Assembly (NCBI RefSeq): GCF_007992835.1
Contig: NZ_BKBA01000011.1
Location: 62,001-126,000 of the forward strand
Direction: 5' to 3'
Source: Knoellia locipacati
GTDB taxonomy: Bacteria; Actinomycetota; Actinomycetes; Actinomycetales; Dermatophilaceae
Length of the DNA: 64,000 nt
The position numbers were made by a program, and so were the translations under genes. The stretch's first letter is position 1. The number at the start of each line of letters is the position of its first letter. The notes below the pieces were generated by a model, which had not been told where the DNA came from, searched no databases, and saw nothing but the letters and a program-made list of their open reading frames with translations. Below are positions 1 through 8,099 of this stretch, one piece after another.

Positions 1-859
1 CCTGGGCGACGGCGGCGACGACCGAGGAGTCGACCCCGCCCGAGAGGAAGGCGCCCACCGGGACGTCGGCCACGAGCCGTCGTCGCACGGACGTCCGCAG
101 GGCCTCGTCGAGGTGGTCGGTGAGCTCGGCGTCGTCGCCGACGAGGGGGTCGCCCAGCCCCGAGCGGCTCGCGTCCGCGAGCGACCAGTACGCCACGGGC
201 TCACCGGCCTGGCCGGCGGCGTCGACGGTGAGCAGGCTCCCTGGCGGGAGCTTGCGGACCCCGGGAAGGATCGACAGGGGAGCGGGGACGTAGCCGAGCC
301 GGAGGTACTCGGTGAGGGCTTCGGGGTCCGGGCTCGTCGGTGCCCCGGGCAGGAGCCGCAGCGCCCCGAGCTCGGAGGCGAAGGCGAAGAGGGGCCCGAC
401 GCGTCCGTAGAGCAGGGGCTTCTCGCCCAGCCGGTCCCGGGCCAGCGTGAACTCGCGGGTGTCGCGGTCCCAGACGCCGATGGCGAACATCCCGTCCACC
501 GACCGCAGCGCGGACTCGACACCGTCGAGGGCGACGAGCTCGAGCAGCACCTCCGTGTCCGACGTGCCCCGCAGGTGAACACCCCTGTGCGACAGGCGTT
601 CTCGGTGATCTGCGTGGTCGTAGATCTCGCCGTTGAGGACCAGGACCCAGCGGCCGTCGTGCGACGTCATGGGCTGGGCGCCGGTGGGAGAGAGGTCGAC
701 GATCGCCAGGCGGCTGTGGCCGAGACCGACGCCGCGGTCCTCGTCGCTCCACACGCCGTCGCCGTCGGGTCCGCGGTGCACGACTGCCTCGACCATGCGC
801 TCGACCAGCGGCCCCGCCGACTGGTTCCGGGCACCGAGGATGCCCACGATTCCGCACAC
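1..859 (-). CDS. asnB: Asparagine synthetase B, glutamine-hydrolysing (partial, C-terminus off window)
   Basis: Transfers glutamine-derived ammonia to aspartate, or to a related carboxylate, with ATP. The visible 286 residues start GTG-TGC, so Cys2 is the N-terminal nucleophile of the class II glutaminase domain (MCGIVG). RHRGPDG-type and LNGEIYD motifs follow. The PPi-loop SGGVDSS of the synthetase domain lies at residues 273-279, just before the window edge. A GGGAGG ribosome site lies about 7 nt before the GTG, which fixes this start. It is divergent from the glycosyltransferase gene at 938. AsnB-like enzymes are common in polysaccharide clusters, where they can amidate sugar carboxylates, so the substrate may not be free aspartate. 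Family certain; substrate inferred. Confidence 0.9.
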   Translation of the reverse strand, partial: MCGIVGILGARNQSAGPLVERMVEAVVHRGPDGDGVWSDEDRGVGLGHSRLAIVDLSPTGAQPMTSHDGRWVLVLNGEIYDHADHRERLSHRGVHLRGTSDTEVLLELVALDGVESALRSVDGMFAIGVWDRDTREFTLARDRLGEKPLLYGRVGPLFAFASELGALRLLPGAPTSPDPEALTEYLRLGYVPAPLSILPGVRKLPPGSLLTVDAAGQAGEPVAYWSLADASRSGLGDPLVGDDAELTDHLDEALRTSVRRRLVADVPVGAFLSGGVDSSVVAAVAQ

Positions 860-888
860 GGCAGGGCCTCCCGTCGCCGCGCCACCGA

Positions 889-917
889 TTGCCGGATGAC
901 ACCTCGGATCGTAGGTC
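889..917 (+). promoter_or_regulatory. Candidate promoter of the GT4 gene
   Basis: TTGCCG (889-894) and TAGGTC (912-917) are separated by 17 nt, and the GTG start lies about 20 nt downstream. This is a reasonable fit to a primary-sigma promoter in a GC-rich actinomycete, read by eye only. It sits in the 78-bp divergent gap with asnB. Confidence 0.3.
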
Positions 918-937
918 CGTTCGTGTTCAATGGGGCC

Positions 938-2062
938 GTGTCCGACGAATTGCCCCCAGCCGTGCGCGTGCTGTGGCTCATCAAGGGGCTGGGTCCCGGG
1001 GGAGCCGAGCAGCTGCTCGTCTCTGCCGCCGAGGTCGCCCGCGACGAGCGGTTCGCCTACTCGGTCGCCTACGTGCGGGCGGACAAGCAGCACCTCGTGG
1101 CCAAGCTCGCGGCGAGCGGCGTGCCGGCGACCTGCCTGGCGACCGGCGTCGGCGGCGCCCGCCTCTGGCCGCTGCGCCTGCGGCGCCGGCTGAGGGACGT
1201 CGACATCGTGCACGCCCACTCGCCCCTGCTCGCCGGGGTCGTGAGGCTGCTCGCGCGCACCCTCCCCACGGGAGCCCGACCCAAGGTCGTGACGACCGAG
1301 CACAACGTGTGGCGCAGCTTCTCCACGCCGACACGCTGGCTCAACCGGCTCACGTCCGGCCTGGACGACCACCGGTTCGCGGTCTCGGACGAGGTCCGCA
1401 GGTCGATGACGCCGCGGGCGTCGCGCCACAGCGAGGTCCTCGTCCACGGCATCAACCACGAGTCGTTCGAGCGGACGGGGGAGTCGCGCGACGCGGTGCG
1501 CACCGCCCTGAGCCTGCGCCCGGACACCGTGGCGGCGCTCACCGTGGCCAACTTCCGCACCGAGAAGGACTACCCGAACCTGCTGCGTGCGGCGGCGACC
1601 GCCTGTGCGGCCGATCCCCACCTCACGGTGCTCGCGGTGGGCCAGGGCCCCCTGGAGCACGAGGTCCGTGAGCTGCACGCCGCGCTCGGGCTCGGGGACC
1701 AGTTCGTCCTGCTCGGCTTCCGCGACGACGTGCCCGACCTCATGCGCGCCGTCGACCTCTTCGTGCTCGGCTCCGCGCACGAGGGACTCCCGGTGGCGGT
1801 CATGGAGGCCCTGGCCGCCGGGCTGCCCGTCGTCGCGACCGACGTCGGCGGGGTGGCCGAGGCCGTGGTCGACGGCCAGAACGGCTTCCTCGTCCCGTCC
1901 CGCGACCCGAAGGCGCTCGCGGCCGCGATGCTCCGGGTCGCCGGCGACCCCGGGCTCAGGGCCGTCCTGTCCCGCGGAGCGCGCGCGGGATCCTCGCGGT
2001 TCGACATCCGCACGGCCCTCACGAGGCAGCAGGACGTGTATGCCGTCCTCGCGGCTTCCTGA
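938..2062 (+). CDS. Glycosyltransferase family 4
   Basis: A 374-aa GT-B fold enzyme that adds a sugar from a nucleotide-sugar donor to a membrane-linked glycan precursor at the inner face of the membrane. The N-terminal acceptor domain has the GLGPGGAEQLL loop (residues 17-27). The C-terminal donor domain carries the E-x7-E motif (E282, E290) followed by AAGLPVVATDVGG, typical of GT4. The frame is open far upstream, but the segment before 938 is antisense to asnB, so I start at the GTG at 938, which gives a normal-length protein. It is followed 112 nt later by the chain-length regulator gene. Sugar specificity cannot be read. Confidence 0.88.
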   Translation: MSDELPPAVRVLWLIKGLGPGGAEQLLVSAAEVARDERFAYSVAYVRADKQHLVAKLAASGVPATCLATGVGGARLWPLRLRRRLRDVDIVHAHSPLLAGVVRLLARTLPTGARPKVVTTEHNVWRSFSTPTRWLNRLTSGLDDHRFAVSDEVRRSMTPRASRHSEVLVHGINHESFERTGESRDAVRTALSLRPDTVAALTVANFRTEKDYPNLLRAAATACAADPHLTVLAVGQGPLEHEVRELHAALGLGDQFVLLGFRDDVPDLMRAVDLFVLGSAHEGLPVAVMEALAAGLPVVATDVGGVAEAVVDGQNGFLVPSRDPKALAAAMLRVAGDPGLRAVLSRGARAGSSRFDIRTALTRQQDVYAVLAAS

Positions 2063-2174
2063 CGAGGTCCGCGAACCGCCTGTGCCGCGAGTGACGAATG
2101 GCTACGATCGCCACAGGTCAAGGAAACACGTGGCGTCGTCGCGGAGTTTCCGAACCCAGGGGTGAGGAGACCCG

Positions 2175-3752
2175 TTGACGCTGCGCGACTATCTCATTGT
2201 CTTCAGGCACTACGGCGCGCTCATCGTCGCGACGATCCTGGCGGCTGCCACGCTCACGTGGGTGCTCACGCCTGCGCACGCCCAGGGGCCGGTGACGTCC
2301 TACACGGCGACGGCGACGCTGCTGGCGGCGAGCTCGGAGAACCCCCAGCTGCCACCGAGCCTCCCACTGGGCCGCATCGCCCTCTATGTCACCACCGGCG
2401 TGGTGCCGGTGCGTGTCGCCAAGAAGGTCGGCTTCGTCGGTCAGCCCACCGAGCTCGCGGGCCGCATCGACGTCGGCCAGGACTCCGAGGCGATGGCGCT
2501 GACGATCACGAGCAGCAACACCGACTCCAAGCGAGCGGGCCTCATCGTCAACACCTTTGCCGACGAGGCGGTCGCCTTCTTCTCCGGGACGCGCCCCGAG
2601 GCCGCCGGGACCCGGCTCTCGATCCTCCAGCGGGGGATCCCGGTCGCAGAGGCCCACAAGGGCACGCTCATCCCGCCGGGTCGCCCGCAACGCACCGGTC
2701 TGGCCGCAGGGCTCGGGCTCCTGCTCGGTCTGGCCATCGCCCTCGTCCTCAACCGCCTCGACTCCCGGATGCGCTCGCGCGAGGAGATCCAGGAGGCTCT
2801 CGGGCTGCCGATCATCGCGGAGGTGCCCAAGCTCGCGAGGGGCCAGCGGGCCTCGGCCGGGACGCTCGTCGTCACCGAGCCGCTCAGCCCGTTCGCCGAC
2901 GGCTACCGCGCAGCCCGCACCGCGATCTCGCACACCCTCGGCCGGTCGGCGAAGCCGTCCGACATGTCACCGCGCGAGCGGCGGGGGACTCGCACCAACC
3001 ACACGCCATGGGTGCTCGTCACGTCGGCGAACCCCGGTGACGGCAAGACGACCAGCGTCGGCAACCTCGCGGCGTCGTTCGCCGAGTCCGGCAAGAGCGT
3101 CCTCGTCCTCGACGCCGACCTCCGCTCGCCGGACACCCACAACGTCTTCGACGTGCCGCAGGGCGCCGGGATCTCCGACTACCTCACCGACCCCGACTTC
3201 GGCCCGCTCTCCAACCTCGTGCGGCCGACCAACCTCCCCGGCGTCAAGATCATCACGGCCGGCACCCAGCTCGAGCACCCGACGTCGCTGGCCAGCCGGA
3301 TGGTGGCCCTGCAGGAGGGGACCCGCCAGCTCGCCGACGTCGTCATCGTCGACAGCGCACCGCTGCTCGCGGCGAGCGAGGTCTTCGACCTCCTGCCGCT
3401 CGTCGACACGATCATGCTCGTCGTCCGCAGCGGCCGCCTGTCCGAGACCTCGGGCAACCGGGTCTCCGAGCTGCTCGGCCGCTTCCGGGTCCCGGTGAGC
3501 GGCGTGCTCCTCATCGGCACCTCCCGGTCGCGCGGTCACGGCTACGGCTACGGCTACGGCTACGGCGAGTCCGGCCGGCGCCGCTCCGAGAAGCCCGTGG
3601 ACCACCGGGCGCAGCGGGGCGCGTTCGACCCGGCGGCCGACGAGGACGGACAGTCCTCCGACATCGACACCCACGGGTCGAGCGGTCCCCGGTCCGCAGC
3701 AGTGCCCGGGTCCGGGGCCCGCAGCCCGCGGGCCAACCGAGCCACCGGCTGA
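2175..3752 (+). CDS. Wzz/BY-kinase: polysaccharide co-polymerase fused to a tyrosine autokinase
   Basis: A 525-aa regulator of exopolysaccharide chain length and export. The N-terminal Wzz domain has a first membrane span near residues 12-32, an extracytoplasmic segment, and a second span near 175-192. The cytoplasmic BY-kinase follows, with Walker A SANPGDGKTT (K291), Walker A' VLVLDADLRSP and a downstream VIVDSAP. Its C-terminal tail holds a (Gly-Tyr)4 run at residues 456-463, the kind of tyrosine cluster that BY-kinases autophosphorylate, then a long polar low-complexity end. The start is TTG, supported by a GGTGAGGAG ribosome site at 2161-2169. The low-molecular-weight phosphatase at 6949 is the likely antagonist. 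The next gene begins 5 nt after the stop. Confidence 0.92.
   Translation: MTLRDYLIVFRHYGALIVATILAAATLTWVLTPAHAQGPVTSYTATATLLAASSENPQLPPSLPLGRIALYVTTGVVPVRVAKKVGFVGQPTELAGRIDVGQDSEAMALTITSSNTDSKRAGLIVNTFADEAVAFFSGTRPEAAGTRLSILQRGIPVAEAHKGTLIPPGRPQRTGLAAGLGLLLGLAIALVLNRLDSRMRSREEIQEALGLPIIAEVPKLARGQRASAGTLVVTEPLSPFADGYRAARTAISHTLGRSAKPSDMSPRERRGTRTNHTPWVLVTSANPGDGKTTSVGNLAASFAESGKSVLVLDADLRSPDTHNVFDVPQGAGISDYLTDPDFGPLSNLVRPTNLPGVKIITAGTQLEHPTSLASRMVALQEGTRQLADVVIVDSAPLLAASEVFDLLPLVDTIMLVVRSGRLSETSGNRVSELLGRFRVPVSGVLLIGTSRSRGHGYGYGYGYGESGRRRSEKPVDHRAQRGAFDPAADEDGQSSDIDTHGSSGPRSAAVPGSGARSPRANRATG
3540..3563 (+). repeat. In-frame hexanucleotide tandem repeat (GGCTAC)4
   Basis: Four perfect tandem copies of GGCTAC encode (Gly-Tyr)4 in the BY-kinase tail. 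Gain or loss of a unit would change the number of phosphorylatable tyrosines without shifting the frame. Confidence 0.9.
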
Positions 3753-3757
3753 GCGCC

Positions 3758-5095
3758 GTGCAGCACCACGGCGCGATCCGGGTGGGGACGGTCGCCCTGG
3801 GGTTGGTGGCCGGTGCCGTGGCCGGAGCGGTGTTCGTCTGGGCGCTCGACACCGGCAGCTACAACATCTGGGGGGCGATGGTCGTCATCCCGATCGTCGT
3901 CCTCGTCGACCTGCTCGTCCTCTCGTCGGTCCTCAAGCGCGAGGCCGACCCCTGGGTGCGGCGCGTCATCATGGCCGGGTTCCTCGCCAAGCTCGTCGGC
4001 ATCCTCGCCCGCTACTTCGTCACCTACGTCGTCTACGGCGGGACCTCGGACGCGGAGCGCTACAACCAGTACGCCGCGTTCAAGTACCTCCGGTGGCGGG
4101 CCGGCGACCTCGACATCAGCTCGATCCCGCTCGAGGGCACGCAGTGGATGGAGCTCACGACGACGGCCGTCTACACCGTCATCGGACCCTCGCCGCTCGC
4201 GGCCTTCTTCGTCTTCGGGTCGGCGGCCTTCTGGGGCGTCTACCTCTGCTACCGAGCCTTCCGCACGGCCTTCCCCGGCGGCGACGCCCGGCGCTACGCG
4301 CTGCTCGTCTTCCTCCTGCCCTCGATCCTCTACTGGCCCTCGAGCATCGGCAAGGAGTCCTGGCTCATGCTCTTCGTCGGTGTCACGTCCCTGGGCGTCG
4401 CGCGGTTCTTCGCCGGCCGGACCGACGCCATCCCGCTGCTCGTGGCCGGGGCCTTCGGGACCGCCATCGTGCGGCCGCACATCGCGCTCATGCTCTTCGG
4501 CGCCCTGACCATCGCCCAGCTGTTCCGCCCCTCGTCCGGGCACGCGACGAGCATCCTGTCCAAGACGGCGGGGTTCGCGGTCCTCGCGCTCGGGGCGGTG
4601 CTGCTCGCCAGCCAGTCGGCGGCATTCCTCGGCATCGACGACCTCTCCGTGGGGTCGATCAGCGACCAGCTCCAGGAGCGCGGCGAGAACGCCACCCAAG
4701 GCGGGTCGTCGTTCACCGCGACACCGGCCCTGTCACCCCTGGCGTGGCCCGTGGCCCTCGTGACGGTCGTGTTCCGCCCGTTCCCGTTCGAGGCCAACAA
4801 CGTCCAGCTCCTCGTCCAGAGCATGGAGGGTCTGGCCCTCATGGTCCTGTTCTACCGACAGCGCGCCCAGCTGCGCCAGCTCCCGAGCACCCTGCGGCGC
4901 AACCCCTACCTCGTCTTCGTCGTCTCCTACGTCCTCATCTTCTGCTGGGGGTTCTCGAGCATCGGCAACTTCGGGATCCTCGCCCGGCAGCGCGTGCTCA
5001 TGCTCCCGCTGCTCGTCGTCCTGCTCGCCCTGCCACGCGTGCACCGCGACGTGCCCAAGGTCGCCCGGCGGAGGTTCCGTGTCACCGCCGAGTGA
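3758..5095 (+). CDS. Multi-pass membrane protein, probable polysaccharide repeat-unit polymerase
   Basis: A 445-aa hydrophobic protein with roughly ten to twelve predicted spans by eye and one larger loop around residues 295-325 (QLQERGENATQGGSSF) before two late spans. Size, topology and position between the chain-length regulator and a deacetylase fit a Wzy-like O-antigen or exopolysaccharide polymerase acting on the outer face of the membrane. Such proteins share little sequence, so the assignment rests mainly on context. The GTG start lies 5 nt after the kinase stop. Its 3' end overlaps the next gene by 17 nt, so kinase, polymerase and deacetylase look like one operon. Confidence 0.7.
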   Translation: MQHHGAIRVGTVALGLVAGAVAGAVFVWALDTGSYNIWGAMVVIPIVVLVDLLVLSSVLKREADPWVRRVIMAGFLAKLVGILARYFVTYVVYGGTSDAERYNQYAAFKYLRWRAGDLDISSIPLEGTQWMELTTTAVYTVIGPSPLAAFFVFGSAAFWGVYLCYRAFRTAFPGGDARRYALLVFLLPSILYWPSSIGKESWLMLFVGVTSLGVARFFAGRTDAIPLLVAGAFGTAIVRPHIALMLFGALTIAQLFRPSSGHATSILSKTAGFAVLALGAVLLASQSAAFLGIDDLSVGSISDQLQERGENATQGGSSFTATPALSPLAWPVALVTVVFRPFPFEANNVQLLVQSMEGLALMVLFYRQRAQLRQLPSTLRRNPYLVFVVSYVLIFCWGFSSIGNFGILARQRVLMLPLLVVLLALPRVHRDVPKVARRRFRVTAE

Positions 5096-5903
5096 GCAGG
5101 CCGCCTCCTTCGGTGTGCGGGGGAGGGTCAAGAGCGGGCTGGCTCGGCTCGACCGCGGCGCACCCGCCAGCGGGGCGACCCTGCTCATCTACCACCGGGT
5201 GGGCGGGGACACCGGAGACGAGCTCGACCTCGCGACCGACAGCTTCACCCGGCAGGTCGCCCTGCTCGAGGGACACGACGTCCTGAGCCTCGACGCCGCG
5301 CTCGACCGCCTCGACGCGGGCGACGAGCGGCACAGCGTCGTGCTGACGTTCGACGACGGCTTCACCGACGTGTTCGACAACGCCTGGCCGCTCCTGCGCG
5401 AGCACGGGCTGCCCTTCACCATCTATCTCGCGACCGGGTTCATGGGCGAGACGATGCGCTGGGAGCACTCGACGGCCAGGGGCGCGCCCGGCCGGGGGCT
5501 GTCGTGGCGCCAGCTCGAGGAGATGCTCGCCTCGGGCCTGTGCACGGTCGGCAACCACACCCACCGCCACGTGCGCCCCGAGGAGCTCACCGAGCACGAG
5601 CTCGACGCCTGCTCGTCGGCCGCCGAGGCGGCCCTGGGGGTGCGGCCCCGGCACTTCACCTACCCGTGGGGGATCGCCGTGCCGGCCATGGAGCGCGCAC
5701 TGAGGGAGCGCTTCCGCAGCGCCTCCACGGGCGAGCTCGGCCGCAACGCGCCCGACTGCGACCGGATGCGGCTGCGACGCGTCCCGGTGCGCCGCACCGA
5801 CCCCGACGAGTTCTTCGCGGCCAAGCTCACCGGGCGGCTCGTGCCCGAGCGGGCCTACGCCACGACGGTGTCCGCCGCCAAGGCGCTAGGCGTACGCGCC
5901 TGA
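5079..5903 (+). CDS. Polysaccharide deacetylase, NodB-type (CE4)
   Basis: A 274-aa protein with the CE4 signatures LLIYHRVGG, the catalytic/metal TFDDGFTD motif, the metal-binding NHTHRH and FTYPWG. It should remove N- or O-acetyl groups from a surface glycan using a divalent metal. No clear signal peptide is seen, so it may act inside the cell or be exported by another route. It starts at GTG 5079 inside the 3' end of the polymerase gene, which suggests translational coupling. Its last 18 nt overlap the 3' end of the convergent epimerase gene. Confidence 0.88.
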   Translation: MSPPSEQAASFGVRGRVKSGLARLDRGAPASGATLLIYHRVGGDTGDELDLATDSFTRQVALLEGHDVLSLDAALDRLDAGDERHSVVLTFDDGFTDVFDNAWPLLREHGLPFTIYLATGFMGETMRWEHSTARGAPGRGLSWRQLEEMLASGLCTVGNHTHRHVRPEELTEHELDACSSAAEAALGVRPRHFTYPWGIAVPAMERALRERFRSASTGELGRNAPDCDRMRLRRVPVRRTDPDEFFAAKLTGRLVPERAYATTVSAAKALGVRA

Positions 5904-6827
5904 CGCCCTGAACCACGCGACGGTCTGCGTCAGCCCGTCGCGCAGGCTGGTCGGCGCGACGTCGGGGAAGTGGGCCCGTAGCCGGTCGTTGGCCGCCTGC
6001 GAGTCGCGGACGTCACCGACCCGCGGCTCGACGTGCTCGACACGGACGTCGTGGCCGAGCACCTCGGCGAGCTCACCGACGAGCTCGTTGAGGGTGGTGC
6101 GGGTGCCGAACGCGAGGTTGACCGGCTCGAGGTCGGTGACGCGGTGCAGGGCCGCGTCGGCGAGCACCCGCGTCACCGTGCCCACGTAGGTGAAGTCGCG
6201 GGACTGCTCCCCGTCGCCGTGGATCGTCAGCGGTTCACCGCGCATCGCCGCGTCGACGAACGACGGGATGACCGCGGCATACGCGTGCCCGGCCGCCTGG
6301 AGCGGCCCGTAGACGTTGAAGAACCGGAACGCCAGCGTCGGGAGGCCGTACGCGTGGGCGAAGGCCACGGCATACGACTCGGTCGCCTGCTTGCTCACGG
6401 CGTAGGGCGAGATCGGCATCGTCCGCAGGCCCTCGTGCTTGGGCAGCTCGGGGTTGGCGCCGTAGACCGACGACGACGACGCGACGACGACGGGCAGGTC
6501 GCCGGCCCGGCGCGCGGCCTGGAGCACCTCGAGGGTGCCCGTCGCGTTGGCGTGGTGCGAGGCCACGGGGTCCTTGACCGAGCGCGGCACCGACGGGCGG
6601 GCGCCGAGGTGGACCACGGCGTCGACATCCCGGCACACGGCGTCGAGCGTCGCGGGGTCGAGGATCGTGCCCTCGGTGAGCTCGACGTCGACACCGTCGA
6701 GGTTGGACGCGAAGCCGCTCGACAGGTCGTCGAGCACGGCCACGCCGTCGACCTCGTCGCGGGACAGCAGCTCACGGCACAGGTTCGCGCCGATGAAGCC
6801 GGCCCCGCCGGTCACGAGAACCTTCAT
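5886..6827 (-). CDS. NAD-dependent sugar epimerase/dehydratase (UDP-glucose 4-epimerase-like)
   Basis: A 313-aa extended SDR acting on a nucleotide sugar. The Rossmann motif TGGAGFIG lies at residues 6-13, an SSSVYG serine region at 118-123, and the catalytic pair Y142-x3-K146 (YAVSK). The ATG at 6827 directly precedes MKVLVTGG, so I use it rather than longer in-frame readings. AGGGCGATCC lies just upstream. It is convergent with the deacetylase, with which it shares 18 nt. 4-epimerase is the most likely activity; a 4,6-dehydratase or decarboxylase is less likely from the motifs. Confidence 0.85.
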   Translation of the reverse strand: MKVLVTGGAGFIGANLCRELLSRDEVDGVAVLDDLSSGFASNLDGVDVELTEGTILDPATLDAVCRDVDAVVHLGARPSVPRSVKDPVASHHANATGTLEVLQAARRAGDLPVVVASSSSVYGANPELPKHEGLRTMPISPYAVSKQATESYAVAFAHAYGLPTLAFRFFNVYGPLQAAGHAYAAVIPSFVDAAMRGEPLTIHGDGEQSRDFTYVGTVTRVLADAALHRVTDLEPVNLAFGTRTTLNELVGELAEVLGHDVRVEHVEPRVGDVRDSQAANDRLRAHFPDVAPTSLRDGLTQTVAWFRASGAYA

Positions 6828-6948
6828 CGTGGATCGCCCTCCGCTCGCACGACCGGGCGACTGCACGCCGGCCCTTCGGAGGCTAGCAGCGGGCACAGTG
6901 TCTCCGGGCCGCCTTGGGAACTCCCGTCCCGGGTCTACGGTGAAGCCC

Positions 6949-7551
6949 ATGGGCATGCGGTCGAAGGCGGTGGACGCGAGGGCGGTGGACACGGGCGACG
7001 GCGCGTTCCGCGTGCTCTTCGTCTGCGCGGCCAACATCGCCCGGTCGCCCTACGCCGCGCGGCGGGCGACCCACCTCGCGGAGCCCGGCCGGCTCGTGGC
7101 TGCCGGGGCGGGCATCCCGGGCTCGCCGGGACGCGGTCTGGACCTCGAGATGGTCAAGATCCTCAAGGAGCACGGCGCCGACCACCTCGGTCACGTGAGC
7201 AAGCGGCTCGACGGCGACGACCTCGCCTGGGCCGACCTCGTGCTCGTCATGGAGTTCTCGCACCAGATGCGGATCTACGACGAGTGGCCCGAGCACGACG
7301 CCAAGGTCTTCGGCCTGCTCCAGTTCGCCGAGACGATGCGCCTCACGCCGCCCTCGCCGCAGGACGACGTCACCGCCTTCGCCTTCGAGTACGCACCGCC
7401 CAACTCGATCGTCTGGGACGTCGAGGACCCCTACGGCCGGGGCGCCGCCGCGGCGCGGGCCGCGAGTCAGGTCATCGACGACGCCCTGCACATCCTCGTG
7501 CCCCACCTCCGCAGGCCGGAGGCCGCCGGCGAGACCCCCGTCGCCGATTAG
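6949..7551 (+). CDS. Low-molecular-weight protein tyrosine phosphatase
   Basis: A 200-aa enzyme with the phosphate-binding loop C26-AANIA-R32-S33 (C-x5-R-S) and a late DPYG element supplying the general acid, as in bacterial Wzb/Ptp phosphatases. In polysaccharide clusters these enzymes dephosphorylate the BY-kinase, here the product of 2175-3752. The family is usually about 150-165 aa; the extra length is an N-terminal extension before GAFRVLFVC plus a loop after the P-loop. The ATG at 6949 is preceded by GGTGAAG. It is divergent from the epimerase and is followed by a hairpin and rpsO. Confidence 0.86.
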   Translation: MGMRSKAVDARAVDTGDGAFRVLFVCAANIARSPYAARRATHLAEPGRLVAAGAGIPGSPGRGLDLEMVKILKEHGADHLGHVSKRLDGDDLAWADLVLVMEFSHQMRIYDEWPEHDAKVFGLLQFAETMRLTPPSPQDDVTAFAFEYAPPNSIVWDVEDPYGRGAAAARAASQVIDDALHILVPHLRRPEAAGETPVAD

Positions 7552-7567
7552 GGCGGTTCCGACCGCC
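7552..7567 (+). terminator. Short hairpin directly after the phosphatase stop
   Basis: GGCGGT, loop TCCG and ACCGCC form a 6-bp stem with a tetraloop, beginning at the base after the TAG stop. There is no U-tract, so it may be a weak terminator or simply an mRNA 3' end. Confidence 0.35.
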
Positions 7568-7671
7568 TCGGGTAGCCTTGTCCCGCCGTGAGAATCGGCC
7601 GCGGATCCATAGAGCCCCGGTGAACCAGCCCGGGAGCGCCGCGCAACCGTACGAGAAGGAGTCAGTCGCCC
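7568..7671 (+). promoter_or_regulatory. rpsO leader with ribosome site
   Basis: A 104-nt non-coding leader before S15. It contains GGTAGCCTTG, a possible -10 region around 7573-7578, the GC-rich segment CGCGGATCCATAGAGCCCCGG, broken here by pairing with a downstream CCGGG run, and AGAAGGAG about 10 nt before the ATG. Many bacteria autoregulate rpsO by S15 binding to a leader structure. I infer that possibility but did not match a defined fold. Confidence 0.3.
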
Positions 7672-7941
7672 ATGCCTTTGGACGCAGACGTCAAGCAGAA
7701 GATCATGTCCGAGTACGCCACGACCGAGGGCGACACCGGCTCCCCCGAGGTCCAGATCGCGCTCCTCACCCAGCGCATCCTCGACCTCACCGAGCACAGC
7801 CGTGAGCACAAGCACGACCACCACAGCCGTCGAGGCCTGCTGCTCCTCGTCGGCCGCCGCCGTCGCCTCCTCCGCTACCTGGAGAGCATCGACATCGAGC
7901 GCTACCGCTCGCTGATCAAGCGCCTCGGCCTGCGTCGCTGA
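7672..7941 (+). CDS. rpsO: 30S ribosomal protein S15
   Basis: Primary 16S rRNA-binding protein of the small-subunit central domain, 89 aa, the same length as the E. coli protein. The conserved [40 protein letters not shown] and [12 protein letters not shown] blocks are all present. The ATG has an AGAAGGAG ribosome site. The rpsO-pnp order is widely conserved; here a strong terminator and a 158-nt gap separate the two. Confidence 0.98.
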   Translation: MPLDADVKQKIMSEYATTEGDTGSPEVQIALLTQRILDLTEHSREHKHDHHSRRGLLLLVGRRRRLLRYLESIDIERYRSLIKRLGLRR

Positions 7942-7960
7942 CGCCCCCGGATCTCCGTCG

Positions 7961-7994
7961 GAGCGGCTCTCCACTCCTGGAGGGCCGCTCTTTC
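7961..7994 (+). terminator. Rho-independent terminator after rpsO
   Basis: A 12-bp stem (7961-7972 with 7979-7990, one G-T wobble), loop ACTCCT, followed by TTTC. It probably reduces readthrough from rpsO into pnp. Confidence 0.75.
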
Positions 7995-8046
7995 GGATGT
8001 GTAGGACCACAACTTCATAGCTGGACCGCACCACCAGAAGACCGCC

Positions 8047-8099
8047 CGTGCACAACGACGATGCACGAGGTTCGTTGGACTGACAGAAAAGGAGGACCC
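8047..8099 (+). promoter_or_regulatory. pnp leader: small hairpin and strong ribosome site
   Basis: CGTGCA (8047-8052) can pair with TGCACG (8062-8067) across a 9-nt loop. AAAGGAGGACCC then supplies a strong ribosome site for the ATG at 8100. PNPase mRNAs are often autoregulated through a 5' stem-loop. Here this is inferred from position only. Confidence 0.35.

Noticed and set aside
6033-7805. 590-codon plus-strand frame over the epimerase, phosphatase and rpsO
   Set aside because: Antisense to the epimerase and out of frame with the phosphatase and rpsO, all of which have clear family motifs.
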